From positions 1,550,001 to 1,614,000 of the forward strand of contig NZ_AZUP01000001.1 in assembly GCF_000527135.1 (NCBI RefSeq): DNA of 64,000 bases. The letters are read 5' to 3'. The stretch's first letter is position 1, and every line of letters begins with the position of its first letter. This DNA comes from Methyloversatilis discipulorum. GTDB taxonomy: Bacteria; Pseudomonadota; Gammaproteobacteria; Burkholderiales; Rhodocyclaceae. Position numbers and translations under genes: made by a program. The notes under the pieces were generated by a model, which ran no database searches, was not told the origin of the DNA, and saw nothing but the letters and a program-made list of their open reading frames with translations. Below, in pieces: positions 1 through 10,125 of the stretch.

Positions 1-1295
<1,295 letters not shown>

Positions 1296-1319
1296 GCCTA
1301 CCCCCTCGCAGCATCACGG

Positions 1320-1347
1320 ACGGCGCCTCAAAAGGGCGCCGTTTTTC
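1320..1347 (+). terminator. intrinsic terminator of aceB
   Basis: An 8-bp perfect stem (acggcgcc paired with ggcgccgt) and a 7-nt loop are followed directly by five T residues, 24 bases after the malate synthase stop codon. Confidence 0.85.
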
Positions 1348-1395
1348 GTTGTGGAAGATCGTCGCATCGCCCCGTCCGTCGCGGCACGACGGACG

Positions 1396-1421
1396 AAAAA
1401 AAGCCCGCTCTGCGGCGGGCC
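1396..1421 (-). terminator. intrinsic terminator of the cytochrome c gene
   Basis: Read on the minus strand, gcccgc pairs with gcgggc around a short loop and is followed by a run of seven T. It lies about 40 bases past the stop of the minus-strand cytochrome gene. Confidence 0.8.
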
Positions 1422-1460
1422 CTCATCGGGCGGGACGATCAGCGATCGTCCGGACCGGGA

Positions 1461-1841
1461 TTACTCCATCGGGGTGACCTTGCCCGGGGCAATCTTGCCG
1501 TCCGAGCGACCCTTCAGGTACGAATACAGGCTATCGATCTTCTCACCCTTCAGGAAAGGATGCGGAGGCATGCCGCGATCGGCGTGAGTGCCATCGACGA
1601 CGATGCCGACGAACTCTTCCTTCGTGTACTTCTTCAGGCCCTCGATCAGCGACGGACCAACCATGCCTTCCTGGTTCGCGCCATGGCAACGCTCACAGGC
1701 GGCCGAACGCCACGTCTTCCAGCCCATCAGGGTCTTGGCGTCCACCTTGTTGCCCTCGGCAACCTTGTACGGTGCTTCCTGCGCCATCGCGGTCGAAGCC
1801 AGCGCGGCCAGCACGACGGTTGCCAGATGTTTGCGAATCAC
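1461..1841 (-). CDS. small periplasmic c-type cytochrome
   Basis: A 126-residue class I cytochrome c, exported and carrying one covalently bound haem. A cleavable signal peptide spans residues 1-20 (ending AMA). The haem site is CERCH at 49-53. Candidate axial methionines are Met60 in GMVGPSL or the Met in the later RGMPPHP stretch. It is monocistronic: its own terminator lies downstream and a gap of about 180 bases upstream. It would carry electrons in the periplasm. The specific partner cannot be read from the sequence; c-type cytochromes of this size act as electron acceptors for quinoprotein alcohol dehydrogenases in methylotrophs, which is only a possibility here. Confidence 0.85.
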   Translation of the reverse strand: MIRKHLATVVLAALASTAMAQEAPYKVAEGNKVDAKTLMGWKTWRSAACERCHGANQEGMVGPSLIEGLKKYTKEEFVGIVVDGTHADRGMPPHPFLKGEKIDSLYSYLKGRSDGKIAPGKVTPME

Positions 1842-2022
1842 AATCAGCTCTCCTCAATTGATTGGTGGGTGTTGCAGTGGAAAAAAACGATCTTCCGGTC
1901 AAAAGGATTACATGACCTGCGTTGGACCGGGAATAAGTGTCGGCTTATGGCTGGCGCTTTCCTGAACTCGTAAGCTTACCGCGGCACTTCCATTAAAAAA
2001 AGGGTTGTCGCCCCCGAACTTG

Positions 2023-2472
2023 TCAGCGTCCGCCCGTCGATCCAAAACCGCCGTCGCCTCGTTGCGATGCAGCAAAATCAAGCACTTCGCGCAAAGCCAC
2101 TTGCACTACGGGCACCACGACGAGTTGCGCGATCCGCTCCAGTGGTTGGAGGACAAATTCGCTCGCGCCACGGTTCCACAGCGATACAAAAATTTGCCCC
2201 TGGTAGTCGGAGTCGATCAGCCCGACCAGATTGCCCAGCACGATGCCGTGCTTGTGGCCGAGACCCGAGCGCGGCAGCACCATCGCAGCCAGTCCGGGAT
2301 CTTCAAGGTGGATTGCAATGCCGCTGGGCACCAGCAACGTATCGCCGGGACGCAACACGGTGGTCGTGTCTATGCAGGCGCGCAGGTCCAGACCGGCCGA
2401 ACCGGGCGTCGCATAAGACGGCGGCAGGTCACGCAGGCGCTCGTCGAGAATCTTGTAGTCGAGAGTGGACAT
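2023..2472 (-). CDS. dut: dUTP diphosphatase
   Basis: Hydrolyses dUTP to dUMP and pyrophosphate, keeping uracil out of DNA and supplying dUMP for thymidylate synthesis. The 149 residues match the trimeric dUTPase family length, and all five motifs are present: GSAGLDLRA (24-32), PRSGL (67-71), GLIDSDYQG (84-92), RIAQLVV (113-119) and the C-terminal [10 protein letters not shown] (138-147). Its start is two bases after the stop of coaBC on the same strand, so the two are co-transcribed and probably translationally coupled. The coaBC-dut pairing is a common proteobacterial arrangement. Confidence 0.96.
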   Translation of the reverse strand: MSTLDYKILDERLRDLPPSYATPGSAGLDLRACIDTTTVLRPGDTLLVPSGIAIHLEDPGLAAMVLPRSGLGHKHGIVLGNLVGLIDSDYQGQIFVSLWNRGASEFVLQPLERIAQLVVVPVVQVALREVLDFAASQRGDGGFGSTGGR

Positions 2473-2474
2473 CT

Positions 2475-3677
2475 TCAGTCTTTCAGCAATCGGGAAATGT
2501 GTTCGAGGATGGCGCGCGCAATGACCGGCTTGGGCGCTCGCACAAGCGGGTGGCGACCTTCGGCGTCGTACAGCACGACGGCGTTGTCTTCCCCGCCCAG
2601 CCCGTCGGCCACCAGATTGCCGACGACCAGCGGCAGCTTCTTGGCCGCCCGCTTGCCTTGTGCATAGGTGTCGAGGTCATGGCTTTCAGCCGCGAAGCCA
2701 ACGCAGAACGGTGCATCGGCGCGCGCCGCCACGTCGGCAAGGATGTCCGGATTGCGCACCATGTCGATCGACAGCTTGTCGGCGCTCTTCTTTATCTTGC
2801 GCTCGCTGGGTGCCGCCGGTCGGTAGTCCGCGACCGCAGCGACCGCAATGAATACATCGCAGGCAGCGTAGCGTGACAGCACCGCTTCGTGCATGGACAG
2901 CGCGCTGCTCACATCGACGCGCTCGACACCGAACGGTTTGGCCAGCCCGGTCGGTCCGCTGATCAGCGTCACTTCCGCGCCTGCCCTCGCCGCCGCGCAC
3001 GCCAGCGCGTAGCCCATGCGCCCCGAGCTCAGATTGGTCACGACGCGCACCGGATCGATGGCCTCGGCCGTCGGTCCGGCCGTGATCAGCACACGCCGGC
3101 CAGCCATCGTCTTCGGCGTGAAATGGGCGAGCACCGCATCGAGCAATTCGGCCGGCTCGACCATGCGACCGAGGCCGACCTCACCGCAGGCCTGCTCGCC
3201 CGCCGCTGGTCCGACGACAATGGCGCCATCGCCACGCAGCGTATTCATATTGCGGGCGGTCGCCGGGTGTTCCCACATCTGCCGGTTCATCGCCGGCGCC
3301 ACCATCAGCGCGCAGGTCGCGTCACGCGCGAGGCACAGGGTGCTCAGCAGATCGTCGGCACGACCCTGCACCAGCTTCGCGATGCAATCGGCGGTGGCGG
3401 GTGCGATCAGCAGCAACTGCGCGTCCCGGGTGAGATCGATGTGCGCCATGCCATTGGGCATGCGCGCGTCCCACAAGTCCGACCACACGGGCTCGCCGGT
3501 GATGGCCTGGAAGGTGGCCGCGCCGATGAAATGAGCGGCCGCTTCGGTCATCACGACGCGCACGCGCGCGCCCTCCTTGATCAGCAAGCGCGCCAGTTCC
3601 GCCGACTTGTAGGCCGCCACGCCACCGGTGACGGCCAGCACGATGGTGCGCCCGGACAGCTCCGCCTTGGAATTCAT
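2475..3677 (-). CDS. coaBC: bifunctional phosphopantothenoylcysteine decarboxylase / phosphopantothenate-cysteine ligase
   Basis: Catalyses two consecutive steps of coenzyme A synthesis. The N-terminal CoaC half (about 1-190) is a flavoprotein with the opening [29 protein letters not shown] and the [10 protein letters not shown] active-site segment. The C-terminal CoaB half starts near [13 protein letters not shown] and carries NLSSGRMG. The start chosen gives 400 residues, normal for the family; the frame stays open upstream but has no homologous sequence. The start lies 45 bases from the divergent radC start, a conserved neighbourhood (coaBC/dut opposite radC). Secure. Confidence 0.95.
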   Translation of the reverse strand: MNSKAELSGRTIVLAVTGGVAAYKSAELARLLIKEGARVRVVMTEAAAHFIGAATFQAITGEPVWSDLWDARMPNGMAHIDLTRDAQLLLIAPATADCIAKLVQGRADDLLSTLCLARDATCALMVAPAMNRQMWEHPATARNMNTLRGDGAIVVGPAAGEQACGEVGLGRMVEPAELLDAVLAHFTPKTMAGRRVLITAGPTAEAIDPVRVVTNLSSGRMGYALACAAARAGAEVTLISGPTGLAKPFGVERVDVSSALSMHEAVLSRYAACDVFIAVAAVADYRPAAPSERKIKKSADKLSIDMVRNPDILADVAARADAPFCVGFAAESHDLDTYAQGKRAAKKLPLVVGNLVADGLGGEDNAVVLYDAEGRHPLVRAPKPVIARAILEHISRLLKD

Positions 3678-3722
3678 GACAATGTAGTATCCTGCACCGA
3701 GTCGACGACGGATTGTAACGCG

Positions 3723-4400
3723 ATGGCGATCAAGGACTGGAGCGCGGACCAGCGGCCGCGCGAGCGACTGCTGATGCAAGGCGCCGAGGCGCTGTCGTCG
3801 GCCGAACTGCTGGCCATCTTCCTGCGCGTCGGCGTCAGCGGGAAATCGGCGGTCGATCTTGCGCGGGACCTGCTGGCGCATTTCGACGACAGCGTGACCT
3901 GCATGGCCAGCGCCAGCATTGCCGATCTGTGCCGGGTAAAGGGGATGGGAACGGCCAAGGCGGTACAGCTGAAGGCCACATTCGAACTGGCACGGCGCGC
4001 GCTGGGCGAGCAGTTGAAGGAGCGCGACGCACTGAGCTCACCACAGGCGGTGCGCGACTGGCTCAAGCTGCGCCTGAGTGGTCTGGCGCACGAGGTATTC
4101 ATGGTGCTGCTGCTCGATGCGCAGAACCGGCTGCTGCAGGCGGTCGAACTGTTCCGCGGTACGCTGACGCAGACCAGCGTCTATCCGCGCGAAGTCGTGA
4201 AACTGGCGCTGGCGCACAATGCGGCGGCCGTCATCCTCGCCCACAACCACCCGTCCGGCGTGGCGGAGCCGTCCCGCGCCGACGATCTCCTGACACAGTC
4301 ATTGAAGCAGTCGCTGGCATTGATCGATGTGCGCGTACTCGACCATGTCATCGTCGGCAGCGGCGCGACCTGCTCGTTTGCCGAGCGCGGAATTCTTTGA
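3723..4400 (+). CDS. radC: RadC family JAB-domain protein
   Basis: A 225-residue RadC/DUF2466 protein. The N-terminal helix-hairpin-helix part (about 1-95) is followed by a JAMM/JAB metalloprotease-like domain with the metal-binding HNHPSG segment and a downstream Asp (SRADDL). Despite the historical name, a DNA-repair function is not established for the family. Position next to coaBC and before rpmB-rpmG is the usual proteobacterial context. The start is an ATG at 3723, giving the normal length and the family opening MAIKDW(S). Confidence 0.93.
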   Translation: MAIKDWSADQRPRERLLMQGAEALSSAELLAIFLRVGVSGKSAVDLARDLLAHFDDSVTCMASASIADLCRVKGMGTAKAVQLKATFELARRALGEQLKERDALSSPQAVRDWLKLRLSGLAHEVFMVLLLDAQNRLLQAVELFRGTLTQTSVYPREVVKLALAHNAAAVILAHNHPSGVAEPSRADDLLTQSLKQSLALIDVRVLDHVIVGSGATCSFAERGIL

Positions 4401-4405
4401 AGAAC

Positions 4406-4435
4406 TTGAACAAAACCGGATCCGTACTCTATAAT
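4406..4435 (+). promoter_or_regulatory. sigma70-type promoter of rpmB-rpmG
   Basis: TTGAAC at 4406-4411 and a perfect TATAAT at 4430-4435, 18 bases apart, lie 32 bases before the rpmB start and just after the radC stop. This is the clearest housekeeping promoter in the window, as expected for ribosomal protein genes. Confidence 0.8.
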
Positions 4436-4466
4436 CGCGAGCTTTTCCGATTCTGGAGCTCGAAAC

Positions 4467-4703
4467 ATGTCCCGCGTTTGCCAAGTTACCGGGAAGTCGC
4501 CGATGGTGGGTAACAACGTTTCCCACGCTAACAACAAGACCAAGCGCCGCTTCCTGCCCAATCTCCAGCAACGCCGTTTCTGGCTGGAGTCCGAAGGCCG
4601 TTTTGTCAGCCTGCGCGTCAGCACCAAGGGTCTGCGCACGATCGACAAGAAGGGCATCGAAACCGTGCTCGCCGAAATTCGCGCACGCGGCGAAAAGATC
4701 TGA
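4467..4703 (+). CDS. rpmB: 50S ribosomal protein L28
   Basis: Large-subunit ribosomal protein of 78 residues, the typical bacterial L28 length. The N-terminal [10 protein letters not shown], the [18 protein letters not shown] core and the C-terminal RTIDKKGIE segment are diagnostic. It is the first gene of the rpmB-rpmG operon, served by the TTGAAC/TATAAT promoter just upstream. Confidence 0.97.
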   Translation: MSRVCQVTGKSPMVGNNVSHANNKTKRRFLPNLQQRRFWLESEGRFVSLRVSTKGLRTIDKKGIETVLAEIRARGEKI

Positions 4704-4768
4704 GATTTCCGGCCACGCCGGAACAATGCAATCCGGCTCAGCCGGCATAGACAGGAAGGAAAGACGTC

Positions 4769-4936
4769 ATGGCCAAGGGCGGACGCGACAAGATCAAGCT
4801 GGAATCCACTGCCGGCACCGGTCATTTCTACACGACCACGAAGAACAAGCGCACCAAGCCTGAGAAGATGGAGATCATGAAGTTCGATCCCAAGGCTCGC
4901 AAGCACGTGATGTACAAGGAAACCAAGCTCAAGTGA
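4769..4936 (+). CDS. rpmG: 50S ribosomal protein L33
   Basis: Large-subunit ribosomal protein, 55 residues ([10 protein letters not shown] start, [19 protein letters not shown] end). It has the Cys-free form: the zinc-ribbon cysteines seen in some L33 proteins are absent, so this copy does not bind zinc. A good ribosome-binding site (aaggaaag) precedes the ATG. It is co-transcribed with rpmB and followed by a strong symmetrical terminator. Confidence 0.96.
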   Translation: MAKGGRDKIKLESTAGTGHFYTTTKNKRTKPEKMEIMKFDPKARKHVMYKETKLK

Positions 4937-4970
4937 GGCTTCCTCGCCGCCCGGCGAACTGCCCGGGCCG

Positions 4971-5005
4971 CAATAAAAAACCCGCCGATGGCGGGTTTTT
5001 TATTG
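4971..5005. terminator. bidirectional intrinsic terminator
   Basis: A nearly complete palindrome: a run of A, then cccgcc-gatg-ggcggg, then a run of T. It can stop rpmB-rpmG transcription from the left and purM transcription from the right. Confidence 0.9.
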
Positions 5006-5081
5006 CCTGTCCGCCCGGAACGCTGAAAGCGTACTGAACGGGCAGCGCAGGGAGCGCCGTGCGGCGCTCCGTACTTCCGAA

Positions 5082-6137
<1,056 letters not shown>

Positions 6138-6280
6138 GACGTATGAGGCGCCGGGCGCCGGGAAAACAGGATGAATGAACGGGAGTGCAGCGGAATCTTG
6201 CTAAACTGCGGGGCGTTTTTGCACCGCATTCGCGCATTCCGCCCCAAGGGTGCGCATTCTACCCCGGCCCGCACCCCGCC

Positions 6281-7366
6281 ATGACCCCTCCCGGCATCAA
6301 CCGCAAACAAACCCTGCTGTGGGCAGGCGTCGGCGCGGCCATCGTCGGGCTGCTGTGGCTGCTCGGACCGACGCTGTCGCCCTTCATGCTGGGCCTGGTG
6401 CTGGCCTACATCTTCGAGCCACTGGTCGAGCGGCTGAGTCGTCGACGCGTGCCGCGCACGCTGGCCGTGGTGCTGGTCATCCTGTTCGTGATCAGTCTGG
6501 TGGTCGGACTCATCCTCATCCTGGTGCCGGTGATCCAGCAGGAGGTGCGCACGCTGATCGCGCGCCTGCCCGCCTATCTGACGGCGGCGCACGAACAGCT
6601 GGTGCCCTGGCTGCAGCAGCATTTCGGCATCACGCTGCAACTCGACGTGGATAGCCTGAAGCGCTTCATCACGAAGAACTGGAGCAGCGCACAGGACTAC
6701 CTGATGGTGGCGCTCGAATACGTGAGCAGCCAGGGCGCGGTCATCGTCGGCGTCGTCGCCAACGTGCTGCTGACGCCGGTCGTCATGTTCTACCTGATGC
6801 GTGACTGGCGCGACCTGCGCCACCGCGTTGCCAAGCTGGTGCCGCGCCCATGGCTGAACCGCACGCTGTCGCTGGTCGACGAGATCGACGCGGTGCTCGC
6901 CGAATTCCTGCGCGGCCAGCTGTCGGTGATGGCGGCACTGGCGCTGTTCTACTGCGTCGGGCTTTGGATCGCCGGCGTCGATTACGCATTGCCGCTGGGC
7001 CTGCTGTCCGGCCTGCTCGGCTTCATTCCCTATGTCGGCTTCTCGACCGGCCTGCTGCTGTCGCTGCTGGTGGCCACCCTGCAGTTTCAGGGCTGGCCGC
7101 CGGTCATCGGTGTGGCCATCGTCTACAGCCTGGGTCAGTTGCTGGAAAGCTTCCTGCTCACGCCCTGGCTGGTTGGCGAACGCATCGGCCTGCACCCGCT
7201 GGCGGTCATTTTCGCGCTGATGGCTTTCGGCCAGCTGTTCGGTTTCGTCGGCGTGCTGATCGCGCTGCCCGCTTCAGCTGCCCTGCTGGTGGGTCTGCGC
7301 GAAGTGCGACGCCACTATCTGGCCAGCCATTTCTACCAGGGCGACGCGCCCAAGATCATCGAATGA
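6281..7366 (+). CDS. AI-2E family (PerM-type) membrane permease
   Basis: A 361-residue inner-membrane protein with about eight hydrophobic segments: two close to the N-terminus (about 10-60), one near 65-90, a soluble stretch (about 95-165), then four or five more to residue 345. This is the AI-2E transporter/PerM fold; the substrate cannot be deduced, and many family members do not move autoinducer-2. The ATG at 6281 is chosen because the preceding in-frame sequence is not family-like. The stop overlaps the next gene's start (ATGA). The purM-permease-hda order is typical of betaproteobacteria. Confidence 0.88.
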   Translation: MTPPGINRKQTLLWAGVGAAIVGLLWLLGPTLSPFMLGLVLAYIFEPLVERLSRRRVPRTLAVVLVILFVISLVVGLILILVPVIQQEVRTLIARLPAYLTAAHEQLVPWLQQHFGITLQLDVDSLKRFITKNWSSAQDYLMVALEYVSSQGAVIVGVVANVLLTPVVMFYLMRDWRDLRHRVAKLVPRPWLNRTLSLVDEIDAVLAEFLRGQLSVMAALALFYCVGLWIAGVDYALPLGLLSGLLGFIPYVGFSTGLLLSLLVATLQFQGWPPVIGVAIVYSLGQLLESFLLTPWLVGERIGLHPLAVIFALMAFGQLFGFVGVLIALPASAALLVGLREVRRHYLASHFYQGDAPKIIE

Positions 7367-8055
7367 TGCGTCAGCTCCTGCTCGACATCCGCCCGATCGC
7401 CGCGCCCAGCCTCAGCAATTTCGTGGCCGGCGGCAATCGCGACCTGCTCGCCCACCTGCGCTCGATGACCGGCGACCAGCCGGGTGCGTCTGTGTATCTC
7501 TGGGGCGACAGCGGCAGTGGCCGCACCCACCTGTTGCGTGCGCTGGCGGCCGAATCGAAGGCGCGGGGGCTTTACCTCGAAGTCGACCAGATCAACTTCA
7601 CGCCGCCTGACACCCTGATCGGCGCGCTCGAAGCCACGCACGCGAAACTCTGGCTGTTCGACGACATCCATCTGCTGGAGCCGGAGGCGCAGGGCGCGCT
7701 GTTCCGCGCGATCAATCTTGCGCACGCACGCGGCATCACGGTCGTCGCCGCCGGCAATTGCGCGCCGCGCACGCTGCCGCTGCGCGAAGACCTGCGTACG
7801 CGCATCGGCCAGATGCTGCCCTTCTGCATCCAGCCGCTGCACGACGACGAACGCATCGAACTGCTGCAAGCGCACGCAGCCGCACGTGGAATGAAAGTCG
7901 AGCAGGAGGTGCTCGACTATCTGCTGCGCCACGGCCGCCGCGACATCCGTTCGCTGCTCGGCATACTCGACCTGCTCGACGAACATTCACTGACCCGTCA
8001 GCGCCCGGTGACGCTGCCGCTGCTGCGCGAGGTCATGCAGACCAGACTGATCTGA
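7363..8055 (+). CDS. hda: Hda-like DnaA regulatory inactivator
   Basis: DnaA-related AAA+ protein of 230 residues. In E. coli, Hda with the DNA-loaded beta clamp stimulates ATP hydrolysis by DnaA and so limits re-initiation. The N-terminal MRQLLLDIRP holds the clamp-binding type element (QLLLD). The Walker A-like segment GDSGSGRTHLL has Arg in place of the usual Lys, as in other Hda proteins, and LWLFDDIHLL is the Walker B region. Two start codons are in tandem (7363 and 7366); the first overlaps the permease stop. It lacks the DnaA DNA-binding domain. Confidence 0.88.
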   Translation: MMRQLLLDIRPIAAPSLSNFVAGGNRDLLAHLRSMTGDQPGASVYLWGDSGSGRTHLLRALAAESKARGLYLEVDQINFTPPDTLIGALEATHAKLWLFDDIHLLEPEAQGALFRAINLAHARGITVVAAGNCAPRTLPLREDLRTRIGQMLPFCIQPLHDDERIELLQAHAAARGMKVEQEVLDYLLRHGRRDIRSLLGILDLLDEHSLTRQRPVTLPLLREVMQTRLI

Positions 8056-8068
8056 TACGGACACCACC

Positions 8069-8758
8069 ATGGAACTGGTACTTTTCGACCTCGACAACAC
8101 CCTGCTCGCCGGCGACTCGGACTTCGAGTGGGCGCAATTCCTGATTTCGAAGGGCGTACTCGACCGCGAGCTTTACGAGGCGCGCAATGAGACCTTCTAC
8201 GCGCAGTACAAGGCAGGCACGCTGGACATCCACGAATTCCTCGACTTCCAGCTGGCACCGCTGTCCCGCCACAAGCGTGAGCAACTGGACGCCTGGCACG
8301 CCGAGTTCATGGTTCAGCAGATCCGCCCGCGCCTGACCGACGGCGCGCGCGGCCTGGTAAACGGCCACCTGGAAAGCGGCGCGCTGTGCGCCATCGTCAC
8401 CGCCACCAACAGCTTCATCACCGGCCCGATTGCACGCGAGCTGGACGTGCCGCATCTGGTTGCCACCATCCCCGCACAGCAGGACGGCGAGTTCACCGGC
8501 AAACCGCGCGGCACGCCGGCCTTCCGCGAGGGCAAGATCGAGCGTGTCGAGCGCTGGCTGGAAGAACTCGGGCTGTATTTCGGCAGCTTCCGCCGCACCA
8601 CCTTCTACAGTGATTCGCTGAACGACCTGCCTCTGCTCAGCCGGGTCAGCCATCCGGTGGCGGTCGATCCGGACCCGACGCTGGACGCGCACGCGCGTGC
8701 GCATGGCTGGCAGATCATGCATCTGCACAGCGGCAACATGATGCCGGACGACAACTGA
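8069..8758 (+). CDS. HAD-IB family phosphatase
   Basis: A 229-residue haloacid-dehalogenase-superfamily hydrolase of the SerB-like IB subfamily. Motif I is DLDNT (residues 7-11), with both catalytic aspartates. The cap follows, then motif II in IVTATNSF and motif III/IV around TFYSDSLNDLPLL. The family removes phosphate from small molecules such as phosphoserine or histidinol phosphate; which substrate applies is not readable. It lies 13 bases after hda and 13 bases before the Fur-type gene, so it belongs to the same transcript or at least the same block. Confidence 0.88.
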   Translation: MELVLFDLDNTLLAGDSDFEWAQFLISKGVLDRELYEARNETFYAQYKAGTLDIHEFLDFQLAPLSRHKREQLDAWHAEFMVQQIRPRLTDGARGLVNGHLESGALCAIVTATNSFITGPIARELDVPHLVATIPAQQDGEFTGKPRGTPAFREGKIERVERWLEELGLYFGSFRRTTFYSDSLNDLPLLSRVSHPVAVDPDPTLDAHARAHGWQIMHLHSGNMMPDDN

Positions 8759-8771
8759 GGAAAGTTTCATC

Positions 8772-9194
8772 ATGGAGCGCAACACGCGGCAACGCACGGC
8801 AATCCTGGGCGCGATCGAGCAGGCAGGGCGACCTTTGTCACCGGGCGAGCTACATGATCTTGCGCGAGTCGACGCCCCGTCGCTCGGGCTGGCAACGGTC
8901 TATCGCAACATCAAATCGCTGCTCGGCGAAGGCCTGATCCGCGAAGTAAGCCTGCCGAGCGAAGCGCCACGCTACGAACTTGCGGATCTGGGACATCACC
9001 ACCACTTCAAGTGCCGGCAATGCGAGCGGGTGTTCGACATCGCCGAATGCTGTACCGACTGGCATGCGATGGCGCCGGCGGGCTTTCAGGTCGAAGCGCA
9101 CGACGTCACGCTGTTCGGTCTGTGCAGCCAATGTGCGGATGGAAAGGACCCCGTGCAGGCGCCGCACGGAGGCCACACCCACCGGCACGCTTGA
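8772..9194 (+). CDS. zur: Fur-family metalloregulator, probably Zur
   Basis: A 140-residue repressor of the Fur superfamily. The winged-helix part (about 1-70) includes LGLATVYRNIKSL, the recognition-helix signature. The dimer/metal part has HHHH at 75-78, CRQC at 81-84 and CSQC at 118-121, the two CxxC pairs of the structural zinc site. The C-terminus ends in a His-rich tail (132-139). I call it Zur rather than Fur because of the neighbours: a ZnuD-like receptor, a COG0523 GTPase and PEP-CTERM proteins of the zinc-repressed type. The call rests on context; iron or another metal cannot be excluded from sequence alone. No palindrome is seen before its own start. Confidence 0.75.
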   Translation: MERNTRQRTAILGAIEQAGRPLSPGELHDLARVDAPSLGLATVYRNIKSLLGEGLIREVSLPSEAPRYELADLGHHHHFKCRQCERVFDIAECCTDWHAMAPAGFQVEAHDVTLFGLCSQCADGKDPVQAPHGGHTHRHA

Positions 9195-9236
9195 GGCCGT
9201 TTGACAACGGCCGTCGGACCGGCGGCTCGTTGATGA

Positions 9237-9252
9237 AAATGTTATATCATTT
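9237..9252. promoter_or_regulatory. candidate Zur operator A
   Basis: A 16-bp AT-rich imperfect palindrome of the form AAATG-N6-CATTT, matching its reverse complement at 14 of 16 positions. It ends 33 bases before the start of the first PEP-CTERM gene and stands out in GC-rich surroundings. It resembles the TTATA-containing Zur boxes of proteobacteria. Confidence 0.5.
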
Positions 9253-9285
9253 GCGAATGATCCACGATGATGGAGACTGTCTTCC

Positions 9286-10125
9286 ATGCACGCATTCGCA
9301 CGAACGGCCGCACTCGCCCTTTCCCTTCAGTTCCCGCTGCTGGCGCACGCCATCCACTTCGACGTCAAGGTCGGCCTCGACGGCCCGGTGTCGACGCCCG
9401 GCAGCCAGCTGACCACCGGCTTCTTCGGTGATCTGCCCATCACCACGCTACCGGTGGACACCCTTACCGGCTACAACGTGTTTCCGGGCGATTTCGGCGA
9501 TTTCGAAGGGGGTCCGCGCGCCACTGACGACCCGGGTTTCCAGTCCTTCGCCGGTGCGCTGGCGGCAGGTGACGTACTCGGCTATCGCGCGCTCGGCACC
9601 CTGCAGCAGTGGGACGCGGTCAGCGGCACCTGGAGCGATGCCCAGGCAGGCATCGGCATACGTCTGTATGGCGGCGCGCCACCGGCGGTGGCGGAAGCCT
9701 ATCTGACCTACCTGATGATGCCGCAGTACGCGCCGCCGAACGCACTGGCGAACTACCAGTACTACATGAATGGCACGCTGTTTTCCGGTACCGGCATTTC
9801 CGGCCCGGACGCGGCATTCATCGACGGTGCCAGCAGCTCCGGCACCTTCCATACCCACTTCGACTTCTTCATCGAAGGTGCGGCCCCGGCCACCGCCTAC
9901 ATGATCACGCTGCAACTGACCGACGATGCCGTGATCGGCGGACGGGGCCTCTATGAAGATTCCGAGCCGTTCCACATCGTGTTCAATTACGGGCTGCCGC
10001 AAGCGCAGTACGACGCCGCCTTCCTGTCGCGCGTGACACCGGCCGTACCCGAACCTTCGGCAGCGGCAATGCTGGCGCTCGGCCTCGGACTGCTCGCTCT
10101 GGCCCGCCGCCGCGTCAGAAGCTGA
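9286..10125 (+). CDS. PEP-CTERM exported protein, zinc-regulon type 1
   Basis: A 279-residue exported protein of unknown function. It has an N-terminal signal peptide (1-22) and a C-terminal PEP-CTERM sorting tail at 254-279: the VPEP motif, a hydrophobic helix, then an Arg cluster. Such tails are cut by an exosortase, which is not in this window. The mature part is a paralogue of the protein at 12427. They share the order GYxxFxGxFxDxxGG, TDDPGF, an FHTHFDF segment with two His and an Asp, and EPFHIVFNYGL near the end. The conserved His/Asp residues could bind metal. The gene follows zur and has a palindromic operator candidate upstream. It converges on the TonB receptor gene, and the two overlap by 11 bases. 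Confidence 0.8.
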   Translation: MHAFARTAALALSLQFPLLAHAIHFDVKVGLDGPVSTPGSQLTTGFFGDLPITTLPVDTLTGYNVFPGDFGDFEGGPRATDDPGFQSFAGALAAGDVLGYRALGTLQQWDAVSGTWSDAQAGIGIRLYGGAPPAVAEAYLTYLMMPQYAPPNALANYQYYMNGTLFSGTGISGPDAAFIDGASSSGTFHTHFDFFIEGAAPATAYMITLQLTDDAVIGGRGLYEDSEPFHIVFNYGLPQAQYDAAFLSRVTPAVPEPSAAAMLALGLGLLALARRRVRS

